Assembly: GCF_039649665.1 (NCBI RefSeq)
Contig: NZ_JBDJAW010000013.1
Location: forward strand, 124,001-188,000
Length of the DNA: 64,000 nucleotides
From: Microbispora sp. ZYX-F-249
GTDB lineage: Bacteria; Actinomycetota; Actinomycetes; Streptosporangiales; Streptosporangiaceae
Direction of reading: 5' to 3'
The notes under the pieces were generated by a model. It saw only the letters and a list, made by a program, of their open reading frames with translations, was not told the origin of the DNA and ran no database searches. Below are positions 37,471-45,114 of the stretch, one piece after another. Position numbers and translations under genes: made by a program. Position 1 is the stretch's first letter. Each line of letters starts with the position of its first letter.

Positions 37471-37854
37471 ATGGCATGCCGCATCAGTGAGCTGGTCATC
37501 GACGCCGCCGACCCCGAGCGGCTCGCCGAGTTCTGGAGCAAGGTCCTCGGCTATGTCGAACTCGGCAGGGAGGACGACGGGAGCATCGAGATCGGGCCGC
37601 CCGACGCCGGCTTCGGCGGCCCGCAGCCCACTCTCATCCTCAGCCCCAGCAGCGACCCGCGGGCCGGGAAGCTCCGGCTGCACATCGACGTCAATCCCAC
37701 CGACCGCGACCAGGACGCCGAGCTGGAGCGGCTGCTCGCTCTGGGCGCCAGGCCCGCCGACGTCGGCCAGACCGGCACCGAGAGCTGGCACGTCCTGGCC
37801 GACCCGGAAGGCAACGAGTTCTGCCTCCTGAGTGCCCGGCTCCGGCCCCTCTGA
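37471..37854 (+). CDS. VOC-superfamily (glyoxalase-like) protein
   Basis: 127 residues. Starts ISELVIDAADPERLAEFWSKVLGY and ends WHVLADPEGNEFCLL, the usual beta-alpha-beta vicinal-oxygen-chelate pattern (glyoxalase-like domain), with metal-type His/Glu positions in HIDVNP and PEGNEF. The substrate is unknown. TACACT 8 nt before the ATG implies a leaderless transcript independent of ychF. Confidence 0.85.
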   Translation: MACRISELVIDAADPERLAEFWSKVLGYVELGREDDGSIEIGPPDAGFGGPQPTLILSPSSDPRAGKLRLHIDVNPTDRDQDAELERLLALGARPADVGQTGTESWHVLADPEGNEFCLLSARLRPL

Positions 37855-37919
37855 GGCCCCGGGCGACCGTTCCGGCGGCGCATGAGCCGTCACCCTTCAC
37901 TCCGCTGCGAAGAAGCGGT

Positions 37920-37946
37920 GTGACCATTTCCGCCCCGATCGCGTCT
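37920..37946 (+). promoter_or_regulatory. Probable ECF-type autoregulated promoter
   Basis: GTGACC (37920-37925), 16-bp spacer, CGTCT (37942-37946), matching the actinobacterial ECF consensus. The CGTCT lies 8 nt before GTG 37955, so the sigma gene would be transcribed from its own start codon. Confidence 0.55.
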
Positions 37947-37954
37947 GGTCTGGT

Positions 37955-38442
37955 GTGACAGACACGAGAACGCGGGGGGCATCATCATCGAGGAGCTGTA
38001 CCGCGAGCACTGGGCGCTCGTGTGCGGGTTCCTGTTGCGCCGCACCCGCGACCCGCACCTCGCGGAGGATCTGGCTCAGGAGACCTTCGTCAAGGCGACG
38101 AGGGCGCTGCTCGGCTGGCGCGGCGAGAACGCGGCCGCATGGCTGCTCACCATCGCCCGCAACGTCCTGGTCGACCACGTCCGGCGCCACCGCCGCGAAC
38201 TGGACCTGCCCCGCCCCGACGAGCTCGGCGTGCCCCCGCTGCACATCGAGTCGCTGGCCGTGCGCGACGTCCTGGAGCGGCTGCCCGAGGAACAGCGCAG
38301 GCTGCTCACCTTGGTCTACTTCGACGGCTTCTCCCTGGTCGAGGTGGCCGCGATGACCGGCAGGAAGCACACCACTGTCAAGACGGCCGTGTGGCGGGCC
38401 AGGGCCGCCTTCGCCGATCAGTACGGAGTTCCCCATGACTGA
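37955..38442 (+). CDS. ECF RNA polymerase sigma factor (probable frameshift near the start)
   Basis: Region 2 (LYREHWALVCGFLLRRTRDP, EDLAQETFVKATRAL, then AWLLTIARNVLVDHVRR) and region 4 (VLERLPEEQRRLLTLVYFDG, SLVEVAAMTGRKHTTVKTAV) are present. The conserved reading extends upstream to about 37981, but no ATG, GTG or TTG exists in that frame before 38020, which would cut off region 2. The promoter evidence points to GTG 37955, which is in a different frame; one extra G in the G6 run at 37974-37979 would join the two. So either a frameshift mutation, slippage, or a base-call error. It overlaps the next gene by 8 bp (ATGACTGA). Confidence 0.8.
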
Positions 38443-39358
38443 CGACGACCTGTTGCCGCCCATGCCCGACTTCGATCCCAAGGCGACCCGACGGGCCGTC
38501 CGGCGGGGTGTCGCCCGCACCGCGCTCACGGTGCTGGCGGCACTGCTCGCCCTCGTCCTGGCGGCGACGGTGGGCTCCGGCCTGGTCCAGCGGCGCGGCG
38601 ACCGGGAACTGCGCATGACCGACGTGCTGGGCACCGCCTTCAAGATCTACAACCCGGCGTACGACATCGAAGTCCGGAGCTGGGGTGCCACCACACCGCT
38701 GTCGATGTCGTTCACCGTGGCCGCCAGGCCGATGCGGGCCATCGGGGGCTTCGTCGAGGGGTACGGCGGGGCCGAGCATGTCGTCACCCAGGACTTCTTC
38801 GGCCACGTGGGCAGGCTGCCGCTCGGGACCTACGCCGGCACCACGCTGAGCAGGGCGTTGATGAACGTGGGGACGACCCTCCAGCGCAAGGAGGACGGCC
38901 GCAAGGTGCTGGCCAGACTTCCGGAGGAGCTCAACGCGCTGGCGGTGGTCGAGTTCGCCAGGCCGCTCACCCCCGACGAGCTGGTCGCCTTCACCGCCGG
39001 ACACAAGTCGTATGCCGAGAAGGTGGTTCTCGAGCGGCGTCCCGGATCGATACCCATCACCTGGGGAGGGATGACGATGTGGGACAGGGCGCCGATGACG
39101 GGAGCCGACGATGAGCCGATCAAGTCGGACTTCGGGAACTTCCGCCGCTGGGTCGGCATCCTCGAGGACCACGACGACGACAACCTGCACGACTTCGACC
39201 TGAGCCTGGCCCGGCTGCGCAAAGCCGCGAACGACGGCCTGGCCTACGCCTACGTGGACTCGATGTCGACGATCGCGCAGCTACGGAAGATCATCGAGGA
39301 TCCGCAGGTCCGCACGGTCCGCCTGGCGGACGTCACCTACGATCTCGAACGGCCCTGA
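38435..39358 (+). CDS. Membrane-bound sigma-factor regulator (Sigma_reg_N/C-like)
   Basis: 307 residues. A cytoplasmic N-terminus of about 30 residues, one membrane helix (about 33-53: ALTVLAALLALVLAATV) and a large extracytoplasmic domain. Length, layout and position directly after an ECF sigma gene resemble Bacillus-type anti-sigma regulators with Sigma_reg_C domains; the closing segments SMSTIAQLRKIIEDPQVRTV fit. No zinc-type HxxxCxxC motif is present. It probably holds the sigma factor at the membrane until a cell-envelope signal arrives (inference). Translationally coupled by the 8-bp overlap. Confidence 0.78.
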   Translation: MTDDDLLPPMPDFDPKATRRAVRRGVARTALTVLAALLALVLAATVGSGLVQRRGDRELRMTDVLGTAFKIYNPAYDIEVRSWGATTPLSMSFTVAARPMRAIGGFVEGYGGAEHVVTQDFFGHVGRLPLGTYAGTTLSRALMNVGTTLQRKEDGRKVLARLPEELNALAVVEFARPLTPDELVAFTAGHKSYAEKVVLERRPGSIPITWGGMTMWDRAPMTGADDEPIKSDFGNFRRWVGILEDHDDDNLHDFDLSLARLRKAANDGLAYAYVDSMSTIAQLRKIIEDPQVRTVRLADVTYDLERP

Positions 39359-39790
39359 GACGGCCCGGTCGCGCAAAGCCGCGGTCACGGTGGCGGGGAC
39401 CCGCCATCGGGCGTGAGCGACGGGCTCGCCGTCCTCCGGGTGCCGGATTCCGGCGACGATCAGGGGCGGACAATCTCAGACCGCTCTGCCGTATAAGAAG
39501 CCGCAAACCGCCCTGGGGCATCACCTGCCGCAGCCCTCCCTCCGGTCAGATCCTCCATGGCCTGCGGAAACGCTTGGCCCAACTGCCCTAGACGCATTCG
39601 GGAGGCTCGTTGAAGCATCGAGATGAGGCCGTTTGGGTGCGAAGTCGCCTGTGAATTCTCCCTTTTCGCGACAAATTTCGTCGGTGCCGTAATCCGGCGC
39701 GGGCGGAAGGGAGACGGCCGAATTCGGGCACCGGGAAAAGCCCAGGTGGCCTGACCTGCCGAGGCCCCGATCGGGCCCAAGGAGGGGACC
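39359..39790 (+). other. Non-coding gap before the secreted coiled-coil gene
   Basis: 432 bp with no gene I can support. The only clear signal is the ribosome site GGAGGGG at 39781-39787, 4 nt before the ATG of the next gene. The half nearest that gene is relatively AT-rich (around 39650-39690) and may hold its promoter; no box stands out. Confidence 0.5.
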
Positions 39791-40633
39791 ATGCATCGGA
39801 AATCCAGACAGCTCGCTCTCGCGGCGATTGTCGCCTCGACCTTCACGGCCGGCGGAATCGCGCTGCTCGGCGGCACCGCCTCCGCGGCCACCGGCGCCCC
39901 GCAGGCGGGTGAGCCCGGCGGCTCGGTGCGGGCGACGTCGTACACCATCAGCGAGCCGCTGCTGGCGACGGAGTCCGCGTCCGGGGCCAGGACGATCTCG
40001 GCTCCGCTGTTCAGCGCGCCGCTGATCACGGAGAGCGCGTCGGCCTTCGCTCCGGGGGAGCTCCCGGCGACCAGCCTGGTATCCCAGGCGCCGCAGCTCA
40101 CCGTCTCCATGCCGCAGATGTCCCTCGCGGCGCTGCCGCGAACCGTCTCGGTCACGGTACGCGAGCAGTTCCCGGCGCAGTGGTCCGCACGGCAGTACAG
40201 CGGTTCCAGCCTCCACAGCTCGTCATGGCGCAGCGAGTCGCTGGGCGGCGCGAGCCTGCGCAGCGAGGCGTTCCCGTCCGCGTCGATGGAGCAGATGGCG
40301 GAGGAGGCCCGGCAGAGCATCAGGGACGAGGCGAGCAGCGCCAGGCAGCAGATCATGCAGGAGGCGACGAACGCGCAGCAGCGCATCGAGCAGATGTCCC
40401 TGCACGCGCAACAGCAGCTGTCGGAGACGCAGTCGCAGTCGTCGGCGAGCCAGTCGCAGAGCTCCTCCTCGCTGCCGCAGAGCGCTCCGGAAAGCGCTCC
40501 GGAAAGCGCTCTGGGAAGCGCCCCGGAGAGCCTCCCGCCCACGATCACGGGTCCGGAGAGCGCGCCGCCGGCGGGCATCCCGGAGACCTCGATCGAGTCG
40601 TCCTCCTCGTCCTCCTCGGAGGCGTGCCAGTAG
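39791..40633 (+). CDS. Secreted Ser/Gln-rich protein with short coiled coil
   Basis: 280 residues. A signal peptide (about 1-33: MHRKSRQLALAAIVASTFTA, ending ASA) is followed by a Ser/Ala-rich segment. A predicted helical heptad stretch (about 160-225: MEEMAEEA-like, DEASSARQQIMQEATNAQQR) comes next, then a low-complexity tail of SQSQSSS, a PESAPESA repeat and a run of seven Ser. No family recognised. Strong ribosome site GGAGGGG. A hairpin terminator follows, so it is probably a single transcription unit. Confidence 0.75.
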   Translation: MHRKSRQLALAAIVASTFTAGGIALLGGTASAATGAPQAGEPGGSVRATSYTISEPLLATESASGARTISAPLFSAPLITESASAFAPGELPATSLVSQAPQLTVSMPQMSLAALPRTVSVTVREQFPAQWSARQYSGSSLHSSSWRSESLGGASLRSEAFPSASMEQMAEEARQSIRDEASSARQQIMQEATNAQQRIEQMSLHAQQQLSETQSQSSASQSQSSSSLPQSAPESAPESALGSAPESLPPTITGPESAPPAGIPETSIESSSSSSSEACQ

Positions 40634-40654
40634 GGCGAAGGCTCGGTTCACGAC

Positions 40655-40685
40655 CCGACGGCCCCGCTCGGCGCGGGGCCGTCGG
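40655..40685. terminator. Hairpin terminator after the secreted coiled-coil gene
   Basis: Perfect 13-bp stem CCGACGGCCCCGC (40655-40667) pairing with 40673-40685, loop of 5 nt, starting 22 bp after the stop. There is no U-tract. Confidence 0.8.
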
Positions 40686-40995
40686 CTGTCCGGGGGCGGA
40701 GGTGTGGTCGGTTTCGATATGCCTGCGAGCTGCGAAGACAGCAATAGGTGGCGGTTAGGTAATCGATGCCCCGGCTGGCCAGGCGTAACGTGCTTTTCCG
40801 CGGAGTGGATAGGCGTGGGGCGCCTCGACGGGATGTGGACCCGGTTTGCTCGGTCGCGGCGATGCTTGCACCATGGGCGTGGCTTACCTGGAAGAATTGG
40901 CGAGACCGCTAGGGTGAATACTTCAATGCGGTTAACCGGATCGAGAGCAAGAGGAAACCGCGCCAGCCGGAGGGATCGGCGCGAGCGGAGGCGTG
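40686..40995 (+). promoter_or_regulatory. Leader region of the Tcp-like secretion locus
   Basis: About 310 bp without a gene, the only long gap at the 5' end of a 12-kb co-directional block, so the main promoter should be here. TAACGT (about 40787), TAGGGT (about 40911) and TTAACC (about 40933) are possible elements; none forms a convincing full promoter. GGAGG 4-5 nt before ATG 40996 is the ribosome site of the first gene. Confidence 0.4.
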
Positions 40996-42006
40996 ATGGC
41001 TCGCAGGTCAGACGTCCAGCAGGATCCGCGGATCGCTGGCGACCCTGACCCGTACCCACTGGAAGGCTTCGATCCCGCGAGCGGCGCGCGCGCCGCGGCC
41101 CCCCGCCGCAGAGGCTGGAGCGGCGGCGGAGGACGCTGGCTCGTCTGGACCGGGCGGGTCATCCTCTGGGCACTGATCGTCGTCATCGTGGTCAACGGCG
41201 TCCGTGCGGTGTTCGAGCGCTCCCTGCAGGACGACGCCGCCCCCTCGACGCCGGCCGGGACGGCCACCTCCGGGTTCCCGGCGACGCAGGCGGCGGCCTT
41301 CGCCAACCAGTTCGCGGCGGTCTATCTCAACTACGACGCGGCCAACCCCCAGCAGCGCGCGGAACGGCTGAAGTCGTTCCTGCCGGAGGGCGCGGACGAC
41401 CAGTTCGGCTGGAACGGCTACGGGCGCATGTCGGCCGGGGCCTTCCAGTTCGCCGGGATCGAGGTCGTCGACGAGCACAACGCCCGGGTGACCGTGACGT
41501 ACCAGTCCGGGGGCAGCCGTGGGCTGCTGTCCGTGCCGGTCTACTACGACAACGGCAGGTTCGTCGTCGCCGCTCAGCCGGCCCTGCTGCCCGCGCCGGG
41601 GCCGGCGGGTCTGCCGCAGCTCCCGGATCCCGACCGCGACTCCGCCACCGAAGCCGAACTACGTCCCCAGCTCGAAGGCTTCTTCAAGGCGTACGCCGCG
41701 GGCAACCAGGTCGACCTGCAGCGGTACGTCGCGAGCGGGGTGACCGTCAACGGGTTCGGCGGCGAGTTCACCCTCGCCGAGCTGAAGGACGTCGTGGTCC
41801 CGCCGGGCGGCACCGACAGCAGGAAGGTCACTGCGGTGGTCGTGTGGGCGGTGGCGTCCGGCGAGCAGGCGGCACCGGCGAGCCCGTCGCAGGACCCGGC
41901 GGCGCAGCCCGCCGGTCTCGAGCAGGCCTATGAGTTGACGATCGAAAAGCAGGGCGGCAAGTGGTTCGTCAGGGACATCCAGGGTGCGAACCGGTCCGTG
42001 GGGTAG
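40996..42006 (+). CDS. TcpC/VirB8-like conjugal transfer membrane protein
   Basis: 336 residues. A disordered basic N-terminus, one membrane helix (about 48-70: WLVWTGRVILWALIVVIVV) and an extracytoplasmic part with two NTF2-like repeats (about 95-190 and 215-335), the layout of TcpC from pCW3 and Tn916 Orf13. TcpC-type proteins are VirB8-like scaffold components. First gene of the locus, GGAGG ribosome site. It is followed by the small membrane protein gene after 50 bp. Confidence 0.82.
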   Translation: MARRSDVQQDPRIAGDPDPYPLEGFDPASGARAAAPRRRGWSGGGGRWLVWTGRVILWALIVVIVVNGVRAVFERSLQDDAAPSTPAGTATSGFPATQAAAFANQFAAVYLNYDAANPQQRAERLKSFLPEGADDQFGWNGYGRMSAGAFQFAGIEVVDEHNARVTVTYQSGGSRGLLSVPVYYDNGRFVVAAQPALLPAPGPAGLPQLPDPDRDSATEAELRPQLEGFFKAYAAGNQVDLQRYVASGVTVNGFGGEFTLAELKDVVVPPGGTDSRKVTAVVVWAVASGEQAAPASPSQDPAAQPAGLEQAYELTIEKQGGKWFVRDIQGANRSVG

Positions 42007-42056
42007 CGCATGCCCGGCAAAGACATCGCTGATCCACACCCCCGGGAGGGCGAGAG

Positions 42057-42344
42057 TTGATACTGAAGACCATCGCGGACCACGTCCTTGATCTGGCCGC
42101 GCCGTCGCCGGCGCCGACGACGGGCATCAACACCGAAGGTCTCGCCGACTTCCTCCGGAAGTTCTTCGCCCCGCTCTTCCTCGCGGTCGTCTCCGTAGTG
42201 GCGCTCTTCTTCCTCTTCACCCGCGAGATCACCAGGTTCGTCCAGTTCATCATCCTGGCGATCGCGATCGGCGTGATCTTCTACGTTCCCAACATCATCG
42301 AGGTGACGGCGAAGGCGATCGCGGGCGCACTTGGCATCAAGTGA
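42057..42344 (+). CDS. Small two-helix membrane protein, TcpD/pilin-like
   Basis: 95 residues. A short polar N-terminus (AAPSPAPTTGINTEGLADF) and two membrane helices (about 38-55 and 62-80). Such a small protein between TcpC and TcpE matches the tcpC-tcpD-tcpE order of pCW3; a VirB2-like pilin is possible. TTG start at 42057 with GGGAGGG 8-9 nt upstream. The function is inferred from synteny only. Confidence 0.72.
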   Translation: MILKTIADHVLDLAAPSPAPTTGINTEGLADFLRKFFAPLFLAVVSVVALFFLFTREITRFVQFIILAIAIGVIFYVPNIIEVTAKAIAGALGIK

Positions 42345-42366
42345 CCGGGCGGAGAGGAGGTTCGGG

Positions 42367-45084
42367 GTGGATCTGCCCACATATACGAATATTTGGCGCA
42401 TCGAGAAGCGGCTGTACAAGCTGTACGACCTACGGCTGCCGATGCCGCTTCCGGTCGTCTGGATCGGTGTGTTCGTGGGTGTCTCCGTGCCGTGGTGGGT
42501 CTTCCTCTACCTGATCGGCCTGCCTTTCGCGGCCCCGTGGCACGTCATCTACCTGGTTCCCCCCGGCGTGCTCACCTGGCTGTCCACCCGTCCCGTGATC
42601 GAGAACAAGCGTCTCACCGAGCTGCTCCAGTCGCAGCTCCGCTACATGAGCGAGCCCCGGACCTGGTGCCGGATGGCCCCGTTCGACGAGCCGGACGAGA
42701 TCGCCCTCACGGCGCGCGTCTGGCGGACCACGCCGCCGGCCATGCCGGCGAAGGGCGGGGCGGCGAACGGCAGGGCGGCCCGCAAGGCGCGCCGCGGTAT
42801 CTCGGTCAAGGTGCCGATCGCGGAGGTCCCCGGGACCGGCGCACGGCCGGCCTCGAAGGCCGCCGCACGTGCGGGCGCGCGTCAGGTGGACCCCTCGCGT
42901 GTCGTACGCCCGGCGGTGGCGGCCGCCGCGGCCGCCGCCGCACCGGTCGTGGCCGACACCCCGGCCCCCATCCCGGCCACCACCGCCCGCGCCGGCGGTG
43001 AGCGCGTCTACCACCTCTCGGAGCCGGCCGCACTTCCCGTACGCGAGGAGGCGCGGGGCGGCCACCTCACCGGTCCGGATCGTGGGCGCGAGCAGCGGCA
43101 CGAGAGCCACGAGGACCGGCACGAGGATCACCACGAGGATCACCACGAGGGCCAGGAGCGGCCACCCGCCTCTCCGGCCGCCTCGCACACCGCTCCCGCC
43201 GAGGCTGCGGACGCGCCCGCCGTCCCGCCCATCGGTACAGAGGCGCTGCGCCGCCTGCGCAGGCTCGCCGCTTCGGCCGAACCCCGCGCCGTGAGGCACT
43301 CCGGTGTGACCCCCTTCGCCGAGACGCCCCTGCGGCCCGTCGAGCAGGCGCCGGAGCAGGCGCCGGCGGCTGAGACGCCGGCAGCGCAGACACCGGTGGA
43401 GGAGGCATCGAAGGAGGCGCCGTCCGCGCCCCGGGAGCCCGCAGACGGCGAGCGGGACGCCGAGGCGCTCGAGCAGCATCGCAAGGGCCGGCCGCCGCGG
43501 CTCGTGCGCCCCAGGGTGCCGGGAGACGCCTGGGGCGAGACGCCCCGGACCGCCTCGCCGGAGCCGGAGCGGACGCCACCGGCGGCGGACGAGGCGCCAG
43601 CGGCCACGGGATACGCGGAGACGGCAGACGCGGAGACGGCAGACGCGGAGACGGCAGACGCGGAGACGGACGAGCCCGCGACGGCCGCTCCCACCGCGAC
43701 GGACACAGCGGCGGACGCAGCGACGGACACACCGGCAGACACAGCGGTAGAGACAGCGACGGACACCGCGACGGACACACCGGCAGACACAGCGGTAGAG
43801 ACAGCGACGGACACAGCGACGGACACAGTGGCGGGGCCCGCGCCCGATCCGTCCCCGGACACGTCGCCCGAGAGCAGGACGCCTGACGCTCCCGCCGACG
43901 CCGGTTCCGTCGCGGACGGCGCGCGGGAGGGGACGCACGCACCGGGGTCCCGGCCGTACGAGAGCGCCGGAGGCGCGTCCCGTGGCGCCCCCCGTGGCGC
44001 CGGTGCCCGCACCCCGGGCGCGGGGGACGTGACGCCTCCCGCGGCCCCCGCCGCGGTGTCGATCCGGGCCGTGCCCGCGGGCCCCCGGGCGGCGGGCCCG
44101 GCCGGTCCCGCCCGGCCGTCGCTGCCCGCCCCCGGCAGGACCACCCCCGGCAGGCCGGCGCACGAGGAGCCGCCGCGCCTGCGCCGCGTCGAGGCCGTCG
44201 TCGGCCGCGACACCTCGGGCGGCTGGCGGCGCCTGGCACAGGTGGTCGTGGGCGGCAGCCGTACGGACGGCATGGAGGTCGACGAGGCCCGGGCCCGCGT
44301 CCCGCTCACCAGCAGCAGCCGGATCATGGTGCTCGGCTGCACGGGCGGCGCCGGGCAGACGACCACGGCGTTAATGCTGGGCCACACGCTGGCCCGCTAC
44401 CGGGAGGACCGCGTGCTCGCGCTCGACGCGAACACCGGAGAGGACACGCTCACGACGAGGATCGCCGCCGAATCCCCCGAGACGCTGAGCTCGCTCATCG
44501 AGAGCTCGGAAGAGGTGACCGGCTATCTCGGCATGCGGGCGTACACGACGCGCTGCGAATCGGGACTGGAGGTCGTCGGAGCGGACACCGACGACCGGGT
44601 GACGCAGCGCCTGGCGGATCGCGCGTTCCTGTCCGACTGGCGCAGGACGCTCGCCGCGCTCGACCGGCACTACCGGCTTACCGTGATCGACCCCGCGGCC
44701 GCGCTGGCGGCCCGGCTCCTGCCGTACGCCGACCAGCTCGTGCTGGTCGCCCCCGCGAGCGAGGACGCCTCCGAGGCGGTTGCGATGACCTACGAATGGC
44801 TCGACGGGCACGGCTGCTCCGACCTGAGGCGCCGCGCCGTAATGGTGATCAACGGCGTGAGCCGCCGCAGCCTCCCCGACGTGGAGCAGGCCGAGGCGGT
44901 GGCCAGCGGCCGCTGCCGGGCCATCGTACGGGTGCCGTGGGAGGACGAGCTGGCTCCCGGGCGGCCGGGGCCGGTCGACGTCAATCACCTCCGAATGGGC
45001 GGCCGCAGGGCGTACGTTGCGCTTGCGGGTGTGATCGTGAGCGGCCTGGCGACTGTCCAGGCCAAGCAGGAGGTGGCCAGATGA
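42367..45084 (+). CDS. TcpE-like membrane domain fused to a ParA/MinD-like domain with altered P-loop
   Basis: 905 residues. Residues 1-115 resemble TcpE (LPTYTNIWRIEKRLYKLYD, two membrane helices, then a segment ending LRYMSEPRTW). Residues about 130-620 are disordered, with Ala/Thr/Glu repeats. Residues about 650-905 are a ParA/MinD-type ATPase fold: GCTGGAGQTTT at 657-667, VLALDANTGEDTLTTR, and LTVIDPAAALAARLL. The Walker lysine is replaced by glutamine (Gln664), so ATP hydrolysis is doubtful. GTG start with GGAGG 7-8 nt upstream. It may position the secretion complex (inference). Confidence 0.78.
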   Translation: MDLPTYTNIWRIEKRLYKLYDLRLPMPLPVVWIGVFVGVSVPWWVFLYLIGLPFAAPWHVIYLVPPGVLTWLSTRPVIENKRLTELLQSQLRYMSEPRTWCRMAPFDEPDEIALTARVWRTTPPAMPAKGGAANGRAARKARRGISVKVPIAEVPGTGARPASKAAARAGARQVDPSRVVRPAVAAAAAAAAPVVADTPAPIPATTARAGGERVYHLSEPAALPVREEARGGHLTGPDRGREQRHESHEDRHEDHHEDHHEGQERPPASPAASHTAPAEAADAPAVPPIGTEALRRLRRLAASAEPRAVRHSGVTPFAETPLRPVEQAPEQAPAAETPAAQTPVEEASKEAPSAPREPADGERDAEALEQHRKGRPPRLVRPRVPGDAWGETPRTASPEPERTPPAADEAPAATGYAETADAETADAETADAETDEPATAAPTATDTAADAATDTPADTAVETATDTATDTPADTAVETATDTATDTVAGPAPDPSPDTSPESRTPDAPADAGSVADGAREGTHAPGSRPYESAGGASRGAPRGAGARTPGAGDVTPPAAPAAVSIRAVPAGPRAAGPAGPARPSLPAPGRTTPGRPAHEEPPRLRRVEAVVGRDTSGGWRRLAQVVVGGSRTDGMEVDEARARVPLTSSSRIMVLGCTGGAGQTTTALMLGHTLARYREDRVLALDANTGEDTLTTRIAAESPETLSSLIESSEEVTGYLGMRAYTTRCESGLEVVGADTDDRVTQRLADRAFLSDWRRTLAALDRHYRLTVIDPAAALAARLLPYADQLVLVAPASEDASEAVAMTYEWLDGHGCSDLRRRAVMVINGVSRRSLPDVEQAEAVASGRCRAIVRVPWEDELAPGRPGPVDVNHLRMGGRRAYVALAGVIVSGLATVQAKQEVAR
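43606..43830 (+). repeat. In-frame tandem repeats in the linker
   Basis: Three identical 15-bp units (43621-43635, 43636-43650, 43651-43665) encode TADAE-type repeats. Two near-identical 48-bp units (43723-43770, 43771-43818) encode Ala/Thr/Asp-rich repeats. All keep the frame, so they lengthen the disordered linker without breaking the gene. Confidence 0.85.
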
Positions 45085-45114
45085 GGGGCGAGCGAGGAAG
45101 CTGGTGAGAGGTCG

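Noticed and set aside
43606-43830. Direct repeats considered as CRISPR or insertion-sequence ends
   Set aside because: Units are adjacent without spacers, in frame, and code for the Ala/Thr/Glu linker.
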